DNA of 64,000 nucleotides. Source: Paenibacillus gorillae (GTDB lineage: Bacteria; Bacillota; Bacilli; Paenibacillales; Paenibacillaceae). Both the position numbers and the translations under genes were made by a program. Under the pieces are notes generated by a model. It made no database searches, was not told the origin of the DNA, and saw nothing but the letters and a program-made list of their open reading frames with translations. Positions 18,822-28,184 of this stretch are shown here, piece after piece. The first letter of the stretch is position 1. Each line of letters starts with the position of its first letter. The stretch is from the NCBI RefSeq assembly GCF_000513275.1, contig NZ_CBVJ010000017.1, positions 1 to 64,000 on the forward strand, read 5' to 3'.

Positions 18822-20876
18822 ATGATGACGCTGGATCAAATTAGCGTCCGGCAAATTAAAGGCGTGAGCGCTCCTAAGGAGGAAGAGCTTCACGCCTTTG
18901 GCGTTCAGACTATCGCCGATTTGCTGGACTACTTTCCATATCGATACGAGGATTATCGCATTCGCGAGTTGTCCGAAGTGAAGGACGGAGAAAAAGTAAC
19001 GGTGCAGGGCACGATTCGCGGCAATGGCATACTGCAGCGTTATGGCCGCAGTAAATCGAGGCTGACGTGCAAAATTGAAATCGAGCATATGCTGGTGACC
19101 GCAGTTTGGTTCAACCGGCATTTTCTGCAAAGCCAGCTTGTGCCAGGCAGAGAAATTGTACTGACTGGCAAGTGGGAGCAGCAGCGGCTGCAAATGACGA
19201 TCTCCGAGTCTGAGTTTCCCGATAAGGCGGGTGCTCCGAAATCGGGTACGCTGCAGCCGGTTTATTCCGTGGGTGGCGGCATTACGCAGCCCTGGATGCG
19301 CAAGACGGTTGGACAGGCATTGGTGCAGTACGGCGCAATGATTGAAGAGGTGCTGCCGCATTCGCTTGTGGAACAGCACCAATTGATGTCACGGCGAGAC
19401 GCCGTGCTGCACATTCATCAGCCTGGAGATGTACGGGAAGGGCAGGAAGCGCGGCGGAGAATGGTGTATGAGGAGCTGTTCCTCTTTCAACTCAAGCTGC
19501 AAGCATACCGTTCGTTGAATCGCAGCCGCGGTGACGGCATTGCGCATAAGGTCAATGGAGAGACGATCCGGTTATTCGCTCAGACTCTGCCTTTCGAGCT
19601 GACGGACGGGCAGAAGAAAGTCGTGAACGAAATTATGTCAGATATGCGCCAGCCTGCCGCGATGAACCGATTGCTGCAAGGCGACGTTGGCTCCGGCAAG
19701 ACGGTAGTAGCTGCGATTGCTCTATACTGTACCGTTAAGGCGGGGCATCAAGGCGCGCTGATGGTGCCGACGGAGATTTTGGCGGATCAGCATTTGCGGT
19801 CGCTGCAAAAGCTGTTCGCGGATACAGGAATTGAGGTCGGTCTGCTGACCGGCAGCATGACGGAACGCCGCCGCCGTGATGTACTTGCAGGCTTGCAGAT
19901 GGGGATGATCGACATCATCGTTGGGACGCATGCGCTTATTCAGGACGGCGTGTTTTTCCGCAGTCTGGGACTTGTCGTAACGGACGAGCAGCATCGGTTT
20001 GGCGTTAACCAGCGGAGCGTGCTGCGCCGCAAAGGGCTGAATCCCGATGTACTGACGATGACGGCGACGCCAATTCCGCGGACCCTTGCTATTACGGCAT
20101 TTGGCGATATGGACGTGTCGACCATCCGAGAGCGTCCGCATGGGCGGAAGCCGATCAAGACGTATTGGGTAAAGCATGGCATGATGGACCGGGTGCTGGG
20201 TTTTATCCGCAAAGAGGTGGATGAAGGCCGGCAGGCTTACGTCATTTGTCCGCTGATTGAAGAATCGGACAAGCTGGATGTGCAGAACGCGATCGACGTA
20301 TTCGTGCAGATGCAGCAGGCTTTCCCGGATTTGAAGGTCGGGCTGCTGCACGGACGGTTGACCGCTTCGGAGAAGGATGAGATTATGAGCAGCTTCAGCG
20401 CCAATGAGACGCAGCTGCTCATCGCGACGACGGTAGTCGAGGTTGGCGTTGACGTGCCGAATGCAACGCTCATGATTATTATGGATTCCGAGCGGTTTGG
20501 GCTGTCGCAGCTTCATCAGCTGCGGGGCCGTGTCGGGCGCGGCGAGCATCAATCGCACTGTATTCTTGTCGCCGATCCGAAGTCAGAGACGGGCCGCGAG
20601 CGGATGAAGGTCATGACGGAGACGGATGACGGCTTCGAGGTAGCGCGGCGGGACTTAGAGCTTCGAGGGCCGGGAGACTTTTTCGGAACGAAGCAAAGCG
20701 GACTGCCGGAATTTCGGGTTGCGGATATGGCGGCTGACTTTGAAACGCTGGAATTAGCCCGGGACGATGCAGCTCAGCTGTGCGCGGAGGACGATTTTTG
20801 GACCAATGCTGCTTATGTCCGGGTACGGGCTTATTTGCAGAAGGATCAAATTTTTCAGGGTGAACAGCTGGACTAG
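18822..20876 (+). CDS. recG: ATP-dependent DNA helicase RecG
   Basis: RecG drives branch migration at stalled forks and Holliday junctions. The protein of about 684 residues has an N-terminal wedge OB-fold region (TVQGTIRGNGILQRYGRSKS), then the helicase core with LLQGDVGSGKTVVAAIA near residue 287, TDEQHRFGVNQR, TMTATPIPRTLA, ATTVVEVGVDVPNA and QLRGRVGRGEHQS. ATG 18822 is preferred because GAGGTTGA lies just upstream; an in-frame GTG 12 bases earlier overlaps the degV stop and is less likely. Confidence 0.96.
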   Translation: MMTLDQISVRQIKGVSAPKEEELHAFGVQTIADLLDYFPYRYEDYRIRELSEVKDGEKVTVQGTIRGNGILQRYGRSKSRLTCKIEIEHMLVTAVWFNRHFLQSQLVPGREIVLTGKWEQQRLQMTISESEFPDKAGAPKSGTLQPVYSVGGGITQPWMRKTVGQALVQYGAMIEEVLPHSLVEQHQLMSRRDAVLHIHQPGDVREGQEARRRMVYEELFLFQLKLQAYRSLNRSRGDGIAHKVNGETIRLFAQTLPFELTDGQKKVVNEIMSDMRQPAAMNRLLQGDVGSGKTVVAAIALYCTVKAGHQGALMVPTEILADQHLRSLQKLFADTGIEVGLLTGSMTERRRRDVLAGLQMGMIDIIVGTHALIQDGVFFRSLGLVVTDEQHRFGVNQRSVLRRKGLNPDVLTMTATPIPRTLAITAFGDMDVSTIRERPHGRKPIKTYWVKHGMMDRVLGFIRKEVDEGRQAYVICPLIEESDKLDVQNAIDVFVQMQQAFPDLKVGLLHGRLTASEKDEIMSSFSANETQLLIATTVVEVGVDVPNATLMIIMDSERFGLSQLHQLRGRVGRGEHQSHCILVADPKSETGRERMKVMTETDDGFEVARRDLELRGPGDFFGTKQSGLPEFRVADMAADFETLELARDDAAQLCAEDDFWTNAAYVRVRAYLQKDQIFQGEQLD

Positions 20877-20942
20877 GCAACATCTTCTCCATTGCGGCAT
20901 ATAGTTAAACGATGAGAATGCCGGATGGAGGTGTCCTAGCAC

Positions 20943-21230
20943 ATGAGTTACCAAAAGTACGGCATTCGGCCGCAGCTGGTCGAACGCGTCAAGTTCAAGA
21001 TGAAAAATCCGGTTGTGAAGGACCGGATACGTCTGTTGTTGGGCAACGTGACGAAATATGATTTGCAGGACCGCGTCAAGGTGAAAAAACTGGTTAAATC
21101 GGCGACCGTTATTTTGCAGGAGCAGTTGACTGAAACGCAAGAGGAACAAATCATTGCATTTGTACTGGGTCAAAAAATAGATCCGAACAACACGTTTCAC
21201 CTGCTCAAGCTGTGGGGTATGTTCCGGTAA
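20943..21230 (+). CDS. Stage VI sporulation protein F-like small protein
   Basis: A 95-residue basic protein starts after GGAGGTGTCCTAGC. The central pattern DRVKVKKLVKSATVILQEQL followed by TETQEEQIIAFVLGQK resembles the SpoVIF (YjcC) family, in which a helix of basic residues precedes a conserved TxxQEEQI block. SpoVIF is a late mother-cell sporulation protein linked to the GerE regulon. The assignment is by pattern recognition only. A strong terminator follows directly. Confidence 0.6.
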   Translation: MSYQKYGIRPQLVERVKFKMKNPVVKDRIRLLLGNVTKYDLQDRVKVKKLVKSATVILQEQLTETQEEQIIAFVLGQKIDPNNTFHLLKLWGMFR

Positions 21231-21252
21231 CGGAACGGATCTATAGCGGATC

Positions 21253-21296
21253 AAAAAGGCAGCACCTTGCGAATTTTGCACGGTGCTGCCTTTTTT
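21253..21296 (+). terminator. Intrinsic terminator after the spoVIF-like gene
   Basis: AAAAAGGCAGCACC (21253-21266) pairs with GGTGCTGCCTTTTTT (21282-21296). The T run on one side and the A run on the other make it a probable bidirectional terminator. Confidence 0.85.
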
Positions 21297-21683
21297 GAAT
21301 GAAGTTTGATGGATGCCTGTTTGTTTGTTTACTTGATGCAGCGTGCAGCGAACCATCTTCGCTATTTTGCGAATGCTTGTTCGCAGATTTTGCTCCAAAT
21401 GTACGGATTTGAGCTAACCAGGCTGTGTTAGCGAAGTAAACTTCGCTATTGGGGAATCCAGATTCTCCAACAACGAAGTTTAGTTCGCTGCTGCTCAGTT
21501 GGCATTCGTTATGATAATGTATAGCGAACATAGCTTCGTTCTTTAACGAAGTAGGTTCGCTGAATGGCATTATCGAACAAACAAACTGCTTTTATCGTGT
21601 AAGTTGGCAGCTGTTTATCGATGATTTTTCTCGCACTAAATTGCAAAATTGCGTGTTAATGCGGAAAAATCGCGATTTTGCGC
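21297..21683. repeat. Gene-free spacer with AGCGAA/TTCGCT palindromes
   Basis: Nearly 390 bases without a credible gene. They hold several copies of the dispersed palindrome family, for example GCGAAGTAAACTTCGC at about 21430-21447, AACGAAGTTTAGTTCGCT near 21472-21490 and TAACGAAGTAGGTTCGCT near 21543-21560, plus half-copies such as CTTCGCTATTTTGCGAA near 21357. The same family is at 46-328 and 53781-53802. Confidence 0.65.
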
Positions 21684-22400
21684 TTACCATAGCCCAAGCT
21701 GTTCGTCTTGCGAGCCGGTCTCCAGCGAAATAGGCTCGATGCAATTCGGCTCGTCATGGCGCACATTGCCGACAGCAGCTGCGACGGGATAGGCTTCCAA
21801 CTCGTCCGCTGGAAAAGGCTGCAGCAACCGTTGCAGCTCATGCGGCTCCTGAACGCTGCGGTCTAACCAAAGCTGCTCGTCGTCTGGATGCAAAATGACC
21901 GGCATCCGGTCATGAATAGGTGCCATCAGCGCATTAGGGGCAGTTGTCATAATCGTGCAGCTGTTGACCGTCGTTCCATCGGGTGCCATCCATGTCTCAT
22001 ACAAGCCCGCCATGCTGAAGATAGAGCGGTCCCTGCGGACGATGCGCATCGGCTGCTTGCCTTTGCCTGCGGCGTCCTTTTTCCATTCATAAAAGCCGTC
22101 TGCCGGAATGAGGCAGCGCTTGCGGCGCATCGGCGTCTGGAACGCCGGCTTGCTGGCTGCCGTCTCGGAGCGGGCGTTCAGCATCATGTAGCCGACTTTA
22201 GGGCTGTCGGCCCACGGCGGAATAAGGCCCCACTTCAGCTCACCCAGCCGGTTCTGCTTGCCGTCGTTGACAATCGCAAGCACCATCTGCCCAGGTGCCA
22301 CATTATATTTCGGCTGATGATAAGGGACAGTTACCGCTCCAATCATATAGCGGATCATCAGCTCCTCCAACGTCACTGCGATTGTGTATCTCCCGCACAT
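21684..22400 (-). CDS. SOS response-associated peptidase, SRAP/YedK family
   Basis: SRAP (HMCES/YedK) proteins form a thiazolidine crosslink with abasic sites in single-stranded DNA. The start is placed so that the catalytic cysteine is residue 2 (MCGRYTI), which the family requires. Other conserved pieces are YNVAPGQ, LKWGLIPPWADS, NARSET, RCLIPADGFYEWKK and HDRMPVIL, including the active-site Asn, Glu and His. The protein is 238 residues. AAAAGGGGGCGCG lies upstream. No LexA-type box is visible in the 80 bases before the gene. Confidence 0.94.
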   Translation of the reverse strand: MCGRYTIAVTLEELMIRYMIGAVTVPYHQPKYNVAPGQMVLAIVNDGKQNRLGELKWGLIPPWADSPKVGYMMLNARSETAASKPAFQTPMRRKRCLIPADGFYEWKKDAAGKGKQPMRIVRRDRSIFSMAGLYETWMAPDGTTVNSCTIMTTAPNALMAPIHDRMPVILHPDDEQLWLDRSVQEPHELQRLLQPFPADELEAYPVAAAVGNVRHDEPNCIEPISLETGSQDEQLGLW

Positions 22401-22621
22401 GGTACGCGCCCCCTTTTTTTCCATGAAAGAATCGTTACTATTATTATGCCTGAACAAGCGTTGGCTCGGCAAATTTACCCGACGGATTTTCATTTCGCAT
22501 ACGCTCGCTGTATGATTGATTCAATAGGCAATGAGACGGGGCGGGTCATGAATAGAGTTCGGCGCATCATTTACTGGTTCCGGATGATGCCGTGCCGTGC
22601 AATTCTAAATGAGGTGTGGAT

Positions 22622-23215
22622 ATGGTAAATGTGGAAAAAGAGGATTTAAGAGTTTTGCGTACAAAACGGATATTAAATGAAGCGTTTATACAATTGTTGA
22701 AGGAGAAGCCTTTTTATAAAATTTCAGTTCATGCTCTTGCTGAGAAAGCGCAAATCAATCGGGTCACCTTCTATTTGCATTATAAAAATATGAATGTTTT
22801 TACGGACAATTTTTTAAGCGAGTATTTATTGAAGATTCAACAGTCCCTGATGAATTATTATGATGCATCTTTGCCTGCTGAAGAACGGGAACGGCAAATG
22901 TTTGAGCATATGTTGCAGTACATTCAAGAAAACAAAGAGGTATATCAGCTTTTGTTCGTTAAAAAAGCGCTCCCTCAATTCGATCAGCAGCTGATTCAAC
23001 TATTGAAATCTCCTGCCGTCGAGCATATTCATGAAGTGATCCTTCACCGGCAATCAATCACGGATTATGAAATGCCTAGAGAAGTTGCGGCATGGTACGC
23101 TATTTCGGCTATGATTGGAACGATTACCTTGTGGCTAGAGCAGGATTTGCCGTATTCCCCTAAATACTTGGCGGATAAAATCGTGCGGCTGAATCCGTTC
23201 CGTATTATGACATAA
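22622..23215 (+). CDS. TetR/AcrR family transcriptional regulator
   Basis: The 197-residue protein begins with a helix-turn-helix of TetR type: RTKRILNEAFIQLLKEKPFY, ISVHALAEKAQINRVTFYLH, where the last part is the recognition helix. The remainder is helical, typical of a ligand-binding dimer domain that I cannot assign more closely. ATG 22622 follows GAGG with good spacing. It is AT-richer than the housekeeping block. The alcohol dehydrogenase gene 160 bases downstream in the same direction is the likely target. Confidence 0.85.
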   Translation: MVNVEKEDLRVLRTKRILNEAFIQLLKEKPFYKISVHALAEKAQINRVTFYLHYKNMNVFTDNFLSEYLLKIQQSLMNYYDASLPAEERERQMFEHMLQYIQENKEVYQLLFVKKALPQFDQQLIQLLKSPAVEHIHEVILHRQSITDYEMPREVAAWYAISAMIGTITLWLEQDLPYSPKYLADKIVRLNPFRIMT

Positions 23216-23284
23216 CAAAAAACCGAAAAAAAATGTCTAAGATTTCATGCCTAATTAACGCTTAACTTGGAAGTGTAGTATATC

Positions 23285-23357
23285 TTACGTTTTCCCGTAA
23301 AGGTGTAAATTGCAGCAATCCGCATATCGCTCTACTATGGAGGAGAACTGCGATATG
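23285..23357. promoter_or_regulatory. Candidate operator palindromes between tetR and the dehydrogenase
   Basis: Two inverted repeats lie in the 160-base gap: TTACG-TTTTCC-CGTAA (23285-23300) and CATATCGC (23323-23330) paired with GCGATATG (23350-23357). The second loops out GGAGGAGA, a ribosome binding site placed eight bases before a 17-codon frame (ATG 23355) that runs into the dehydrogenase start. Either could be a TetR operator or a translation control hairpin; this is inference from symmetry. Confidence 0.4.
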
Positions 23358-23376
23358 ATGGAGGCGAGCATATACA

Positions 23377-24391
23377 ATGAAAGCAGGAATTTATTACGGC
23401 CAAAATGATGTTCGAGTCGAAGAGCTGTCCATGCCGGCCATTGGGCCAAAGGATGTGTTAATCCGCAACTTGCGCGGCGGTATTTGCGGTACAGATATTA
23501 ATATCGTAAAGTCGGGAGGGGATATGGGCATACGTCCCGGCAAAGAGTTTGGCCATGAGTTGTTCGGTGAAGTTGTGGAGGTTGGTGCGGAGGTCGCAAC
23601 GATTTCCATTGGCATGCGGGTTGGCGTGAATCCGATTACAGCTACGCGAGCAGGGAAGTTTTTCTCGCTGGAGGTGGGAGGTTTCTCACAATATGTACGA
23701 ATCGAGGATGCGGAGCTAGATTATAACTTGTATCTCTTCTCCGACGAAGTAACGCCTGAGGAAGCTGCTCTTATGGAGCCGATGAGTGTTGGATTCCACG
23801 GCGCATTCGCAGCTAACCCGAAACCGGGCGAGCATATCGTCGTGCTGGGAGCGGGTCCAATCGGCTTGTCCGCTGCTGCTGGGTTAATTGGCGAAAATAT
23901 TAGCGACGTTGTCGTCGTTGATATCGATGATTGGCGTTTGGCCAAAGCCGCGCAATTAGGCGCGAAAACAATCAATACAAGGAAGCAGGATCTGGCAGCG
24001 ACCCTTGCCGAATATTTCGGAACAGCTGATTATTATGGTCACCCCCGTTCCCGATGTGGACGTGTTTGTGGATGCGGCCGGTGCCTCTGCTTTGTTTGAA
24101 CAAGCTTTCCAGTTAGCTAAGCCTAATGCCCGTTTTGTCATCATTGCAGTCTATAAGCAGGACGTTCCGTTAAGCTTTGTTGAGATGATGAGCAAAGAAT
24201 TGAAAGTGATTGGCGCAAGCGGTTACACGCATGAAGATATCGCCCGTGTCGTAGATCATATCGAAAAGAAGAAAACGCCAATTACTACGATGGTCACTCA
24301 TGTTTATCCGATAGACGAGCTTCCGAAAGCATTCGATACCGCTCTCGCGGGAAAAGAAACGATCAAGGTTCTTGTCGACTTAACAAGCTAA
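23377..24391 (+). CDS. Zinc-dependent alcohol dehydrogenase-like (MDR) protein, frameshifted
   Basis: The N-terminal part has a GroES-like domain with catalytic zinc ligands GGICGTDIN (Cys) and GKEFGHELFG (His, Glu), and the NAD-binding loop VVLGAGPIGLSAAAGL. The frame breaks in the CCCCC run at 24042-24046; removing one C gives GHPVPDVDVFVDAAGASALF and runs to 24391, for about 337 residues, the usual family size. The structural-zinc lobe is missing its four cysteines: the region after GVNPITATRAG has none. Substrate is unknown; sorbitol or butanediol dehydrogenase-like enzymes are the closest in pattern. A TetR gene precedes it. Confidence 0.85.
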
Positions 24392-24435
24392 TCGTATATA
24401 AATGATCGACAACTAGATTATGGATCATTGTAATT

Positions 24436-24479
24436 AAGCGCTAAACATTGAAAATTCAATGTCTAGCGCTTTTTTTTTG
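24436..24479 (+). terminator. Intrinsic terminator after the alcohol dehydrogenase
   Basis: AAGCGCTAAACATTGAA and TTCAATGTCTAGCGCTT form a 16- to 17-base stem with one mismatch and a very short loop, followed by nine T. Confidence 0.9.
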
Positions 24480-24642
24480 ATTTGTTTTTTGACTAACCGC
24501 CATCTCTATGAATTGCTGCCGGAGCCCATGAAAATACCAGTATAATGTCTTGTCTGGCATACAAATATAGGGTATGATTTCAATATTATACTCCGGCCGG
24601 TCTGCTTCCAGCATCTACCGTTGCCGATACAGCGAGGTAGCG

Positions 24643-25560
24643 ATGTTGAAGGCTGAGACGATAAACACTTCATTAATAGATATGGATGAACTAGGCCGCA
24701 ATACACGGATAGGGAACAAGTACCAGATTAAGAGGACGATTCATCAAAGCGAGCTGTCCATCGTCTATAAGGCAAGGGAGACGGAAACAGGCGAGACGAA
24801 GCTGATCAAGGAGTTTTTCCCCCGCCAGATGGTAACGCGCGGAGATAATCGGACTTCAGTTATGACGAGAAAACTTCATGCTGAAGCTTTCGAAGAGCTG
24901 AAGCTGCTGTTCGAACGCGAGGCAGCTGTTCTGAAAGCGCTCAATCATCCAGGTATTATCGCTTATTCGGATTATATCGAGATGAATGGTACTGCCTATA
25001 TTGTGATGGAATATTGCAAGGGCATAACGCTGGAGCAATATATTAAACAGTCTGAAGTGTCCCAAGCGGAGATTGCTGCCATCCTGCGCGCCGTCGTGGA
25101 CGCGCTTGCACATGTTCATGAACACGGCTTCCTGCATCGTGATATAAAGCCCGCCAACATTATGGTGGAGCCCAATGCGGGGGTGACGAAACTAATCGAT
25201 TTTGGTTCAGCTATTACGAGCGGCAGCTTGAATAAACAAGCAATATTGACTTCTACCGGTTACTCGCCGCTGGAGTTTTATTCCGAGACGTCCCGGCAAG
25301 GCGTAACTTCTGATATTTACAGCTTGGCAGCTACGGTTTATTTTGCTTATACGGGAAAGGCGCCTGTTGATGTAAAAAGACGATTGTTCGAGGATGAATT
25401 ACAATCGCTTCGCATGCAAAATCGGCATACAGGCTTCGTTCTAAGCCGGCTTATTCATTGGGGGCTTCGGATGTCTCCGGAGAAGCGCTGCAGCTCGCTT
25501 CGCTGGATTGAAGCGGGCTTGCGATGGAAAAGTATAACAGGTAGCTGGAGGAAAGGCTGA
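24643..25560 (+). CDS. Cytosolic Ser/Thr protein kinase at the edge of the injection-system locus
   Basis: A kinase of 305 residues without membrane segment or PASTA repeats. Visible motifs are LIKEFFPR with the ATP-anchoring lysine near residue 54, HRDIKPANIMVE (catalytic loop, about residue 164), DFGSA and TGYSPLEFYS (activation segment, P+1 loop), then SDIYSLAATVY. The KEFFP variant of the VAIK motif occurs in bacterial kinases that work with FHA proteins. ATG 24643 follows GAGG at five bases. The gene ends at a bidirectional terminator. With two FHA proteins and PP2C phosphatases downstream, it is the likely kinase of a Thr-phosphorylation switch; the link is by position. Confidence 0.88.
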   Translation: MLKAETINTSLIDMDELGRNTRIGNKYQIKRTIHQSELSIVYKARETETGETKLIKEFFPRQMVTRGDNRTSVMTRKLHAEAFEELKLLFEREAAVLKALNHPGIIAYSDYIEMNGTAYIVMEYCKGITLEQYIKQSEVSQAEIAAILRAVVDALAHVHEHGFLHRDIKPANIMVEPNAGVTKLIDFGSAITSGSLNKQAILTSTGYSPLEFYSETSRQGVTSDIYSLAATVYFAYTGKAPVDVKRRLFEDELQSLRMQNRHTGFVLSRLIHWGLRMSPEKRCSSLRWIEAGLRWKSITGSWRKG

Positions 25561-25650
25561 AACGGTGTTAGCCGTGGGGAGGCTGCCACACATAAAAACA
25601 GTATAATAAGGAATTGAAACGTTGAAACACATCAATAGCTGTAACAATAG

Positions 25651-25700
25651 AACAGGGGCTGTCTCTCTGGTCGTAACCGACCTTTGAGACAGCCCCTGTT
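25651..25700. terminator. Bidirectional terminator between the converging kinase and VWA genes
   Basis: AACAGGGGCTGTCTC (25651-25665) and GAGACAGCCCCTGTT (25686-25700) pair perfectly over 15 bases around a 20-base loop, in the short space between two converging genes. The loop is larger than usual and the T run is weak. Confidence 0.65.
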
Positions 25701-25703
25701 CCG

Positions 25704-27755
25704 TTATTCTGGCCTTGTGAAAATATTAGTCGATGGTTTGATCGGCTTGTACCGAAGCTCAAGCTCGGTCACCCCGTCCTCAAACGTAATATAAAGCTTG
25801 TCCCCGTACTGCATAAGCTCCGCACGATCCTTGCGCAGCATTGTTTTGCCGCGAATGAGTGTTGCACGGGAGCTGTTCTTCACATAAAGCGTCTCGTTCT
25901 TGCCGGCCTGGAAGGAGATTTGGGCTGCTTCCGGTAGCGGTTCGTTGATTTGCAAAGCCCGGAACAGCTGCAACAGCGTTACATTGCTGTTCGAGAATGA
26001 GGTTAATGGCCAATAGGTTACCGGTATTTCATTTCCGCTTGCCGTATTCAAGAAATATCCTTCTAGTCTGCCGGCGAAAGCAGGCTTAGGCTTCAGGAAA
26101 TAGAAGAGGGCGATGCCGATTATAATAACACCGAGAACGATTAGTCCGATACGGATAACCGGGGTCCAACTGGAATGAACGTTAACGGTGAACTCACGTG
26201 TAACGCTGCCGCCTTCCGGATCGATAGCGCGAATTTTGATTGTTGCGCTGCCGGTTTTGACAAGCGAAAGGGCAAGTGCATCTTCTGTGAGGCTGGCCTT
26301 CACGGCTTTGCCTTCTGAATCGGGCAGTATTTCATACGTTAATGGATCATTGTTCGGGTCGTTGAACAAAGTATCCAGTTTGATTGCTGCGGTTTTATCT
26401 TCTTTTCTTAGCGATACGCTGTCCGAGGCACTTCCTTTCTCCGGCGGGATATTGCCAAGCTTCAGCTTGCCTCCTGACAGGAGGCGGTAAAAATCGCTGC
26501 CTTCGACCCGAACGCTCCAGCTATAGGAAGCGGATGCGGGGAAGGTGTAATCGGTTTGCAATTTGCCGTCAAGGTATGCCATTTCCGTCTGAGCGCTTTT
26601 TCCATCATCGTCATTGGTAACGGTTAGAATCGCTTTAGCTGATTTGTAGACATCGGAATCCTTGAGCGGAGTTCCGTCAGGCAGTAGCAGCTCTGCTTCG
26701 AAGTGAGCAGGTTGTCCTTTAACAGCTTCCGCCTTGGCATCCTTTGGCGGTATTAGTGTTGCTTGCCCATGAAACTCGTAATTGGACAGGATATAGATTT
26801 TGACTAGATCACCAGAAGAACCTCGGAACTTCATATTGAACTTGCCCTTTTCCGGGGAAGCGATTTTTAGAATCGTATATTTATTAGAGTTGTACATGCG
26901 AACGTTGGTTGATTGATAGAACAGCTGCGTTTCGGTAATCGGATGCTCAGATATAAGAATAACGTTGGCTTCGCTCATGCTGCCGTTCGGTACGGTCACC
27001 GGTATTTCCTGCAATGCCCCGGATGCGGTCAAAGCGGCTACGGGTACTAATATCGATTGGGCCTGATCCGCATAAATCTGATTGAATAATTCCGGCAAAT
27101 CTTCCGCGCTGCTCGTCATGTAGGACTTGCCTCCGGTCTCGGCGGCGATTCGTCCCAGTTCTTTCTCATTAACAGTACCGTCATGGTTCAAGCCGATTGT
27201 ATAAATTGGGAATTGCTTCTTTTTCGCAAGCGCAATGGCAGCCGACACATCCCGATCGGAATCCCGATTCGTTCGTTTGGAGTTGGAGCCGATATCGGTT
27301 GCGCCGTCAGAGAGCAGAACGACATAGGCGCGGCTGCCCTCCTGCTGCTGTTCGGCCAGCATGTTTGTCCCCTTTAACAGCCCTAGGCCAACATCGGTCG
27401 ATCCCCTGCGGCGCAATGATTCGAGATCGGATTTCAGCCGGTTGCGCTTATCCTTTATCGAAATGTCGGTTAGCGGCTGCGCCGCTACAATGCTGTGATT
27501 GTAAGCAACATATCCAATTCGGGTTCGTTCCGCCTCGCTCATATCCATCAGCATATGAATGACCTCGGCCGAAGTATTGTCGGGGTCGGTTGTTGTCATG
27601 GAGAAACTTGTATCCAGCACGAATATCGTATCGAAACGCGGTGCGGGAGGAGGAGCTTCCGCCGCTGCAGCGGCGGATGACATGGAGAGTATACTCAATA
27701 AATGAATAGAAAGCACAGATGTTAGTAGTAATAGCTTAATTATATATATTTTCAT
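25704..27755 (-). CDS. Secreted, membrane-anchored von Willebrand factor A domain protein
   Basis: The 683-residue protein has an N-terminal signal segment (IIKLLLLTSVLSIHLLSILS, ending near AAAAE), a VWA domain with the complete metal-site motif DTSFSM (residue 48 onward), LLSDGATDIG and YTIGLN, then several beta-rich Ig-like stretches including a cadherin-like DPEGGSVTREFTVNVH, one membrane segment (about residues 531-553) and a cytosolic tail of about 120 residues. The tail resembles a small FHA-like or beta-sandwich region (LYVKNSSRATLIRGKTML), not certain. It is divergent from the sheath gene and beside the kinase, so it may be the envelope receptor or anchor of the system; this is inference. 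Confidence 0.8.
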   Translation of the reverse strand: MKIYIIKLLLLTSVLSIHLLSILSMSSAAAAAEAPPPAPRFDTIFVLDTSFSMTTTDPDNTSAEVIHMLMDMSEAERTRIGYVAYNHSIVAAQPLTDISIKDKRNRLKSDLESLRRRGSTDVGLGLLKGTNMLAEQQQEGSRAYVVLLSDGATDIGSNSKRTNRDSDRDVSAAIALAKKKQFPIYTIGLNHDGTVNEKELGRIAAETGGKSYMTSSAEDLPELFNQIYADQAQSILVPVAALTASGALQEIPVTVPNGSMSEANVILISEHPITETQLFYQSTNVRMYNSNKYTILKIASPEKGKFNMKFRGSSGDLVKIYILSNYEFHGQATLIPPKDAKAEAVKGQPAHFEAELLLPDGTPLKDSDVYKSAKAILTVTNDDDGKSAQTEMAYLDGKLQTDYTFPASASYSWSVRVEGSDFYRLLSGGKLKLGNIPPEKGSASDSVSLRKEDKTAAIKLDTLFNDPNNDPLTYEILPDSEGKAVKASLTEDALALSLVKTGSATIKIRAIDPEGGSVTREFTVNVHSSWTPVIRIGLIVLGVIIIGIALFYFLKPKPAFAGRLEGYFLNTASGNEIPVTYWPLTSFSNSNVTLLQLFRALQINEPLPEAAQISFQAGKNETLYVKNSSRATLIRGKTMLRKDRAELMQYGDKLYITFEDGVTELELRYKPIKPSTNIFTRPE

Positions 27756-28184
27756 TTATTATATTCATTTCCTTTCTGTAATCGCAATCAATATTGATTT
27801 TATTGGGTTTTATAGTTCAACATGTTCTGTTCATGTGAACCCGTCTAGGACGTACTGCATGCAGGGAGACATAGTCGTTTAGGTCATTTGAGACATTCCG
27901 CTATGAATATCGTCGGAAGAATTGTAGGAAAAAGTAATAGTTTGAAATAAAAAGGGGTCTTTTGGTCTAGAAAGAGCTTAAAAATGAGAAAAAAGGAGCA
28001 GTTTCAAATTATTGACAAGGAAATATATAACTGTTTAAGATTATCCGTGTACTGATGAATTTTTGTAAGTTTATGTATTTTAATTTTGCAATTATAGAAA
28101 GGAGGGGCGTGCGATTGCATCCGTTAAGGAGACTCTAGGACTCTATTCTTAGTAGCTTTGCGATGCAGCTTGCCGCCATGCCGA
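27756..28184. other. Upstream control region of the sheath operon
   Basis: About 430 AT-rich bases separate the divergent VWA and sheath genes. They hold the candidate promoter at 28012-28041 and GAAAGGAGGGG at 28097-28107, which stands before a nine-codon frame from GTG 28109 (VRLHPLRRL, then TAG). A second AAGGAGA lies at 28126. No long gene is present. Confidence 0.55.
28012..28041 (+). promoter_or_regulatory. Candidate sigma-A promoter of the injection-system operon
   Basis: TTGACA (28012-28017) and TAAGAT (28036-28041) are separated by 18 bases in an AT-rich stretch about 145 bases before the sheath start. The -35 box is perfect and the -10 box matches four of six positions. Confidence 0.55.

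Noticed and set aside
21888..22628. A plus-strand gene of 246 residues opposite the SRAP gene
   Set aside because: It is antisense to a strongly conserved SRAP protein, is Arg/His/Cys-rich and lacks a ribosome binding site, so it is a shadow frame.
23355..23408. A 17-codon leader frame overlapping the alcohol dehydrogenase start
   Set aside because: It has a good ribosome site but no regulatory codon pattern and could be chance; kept only as part of the operator note.
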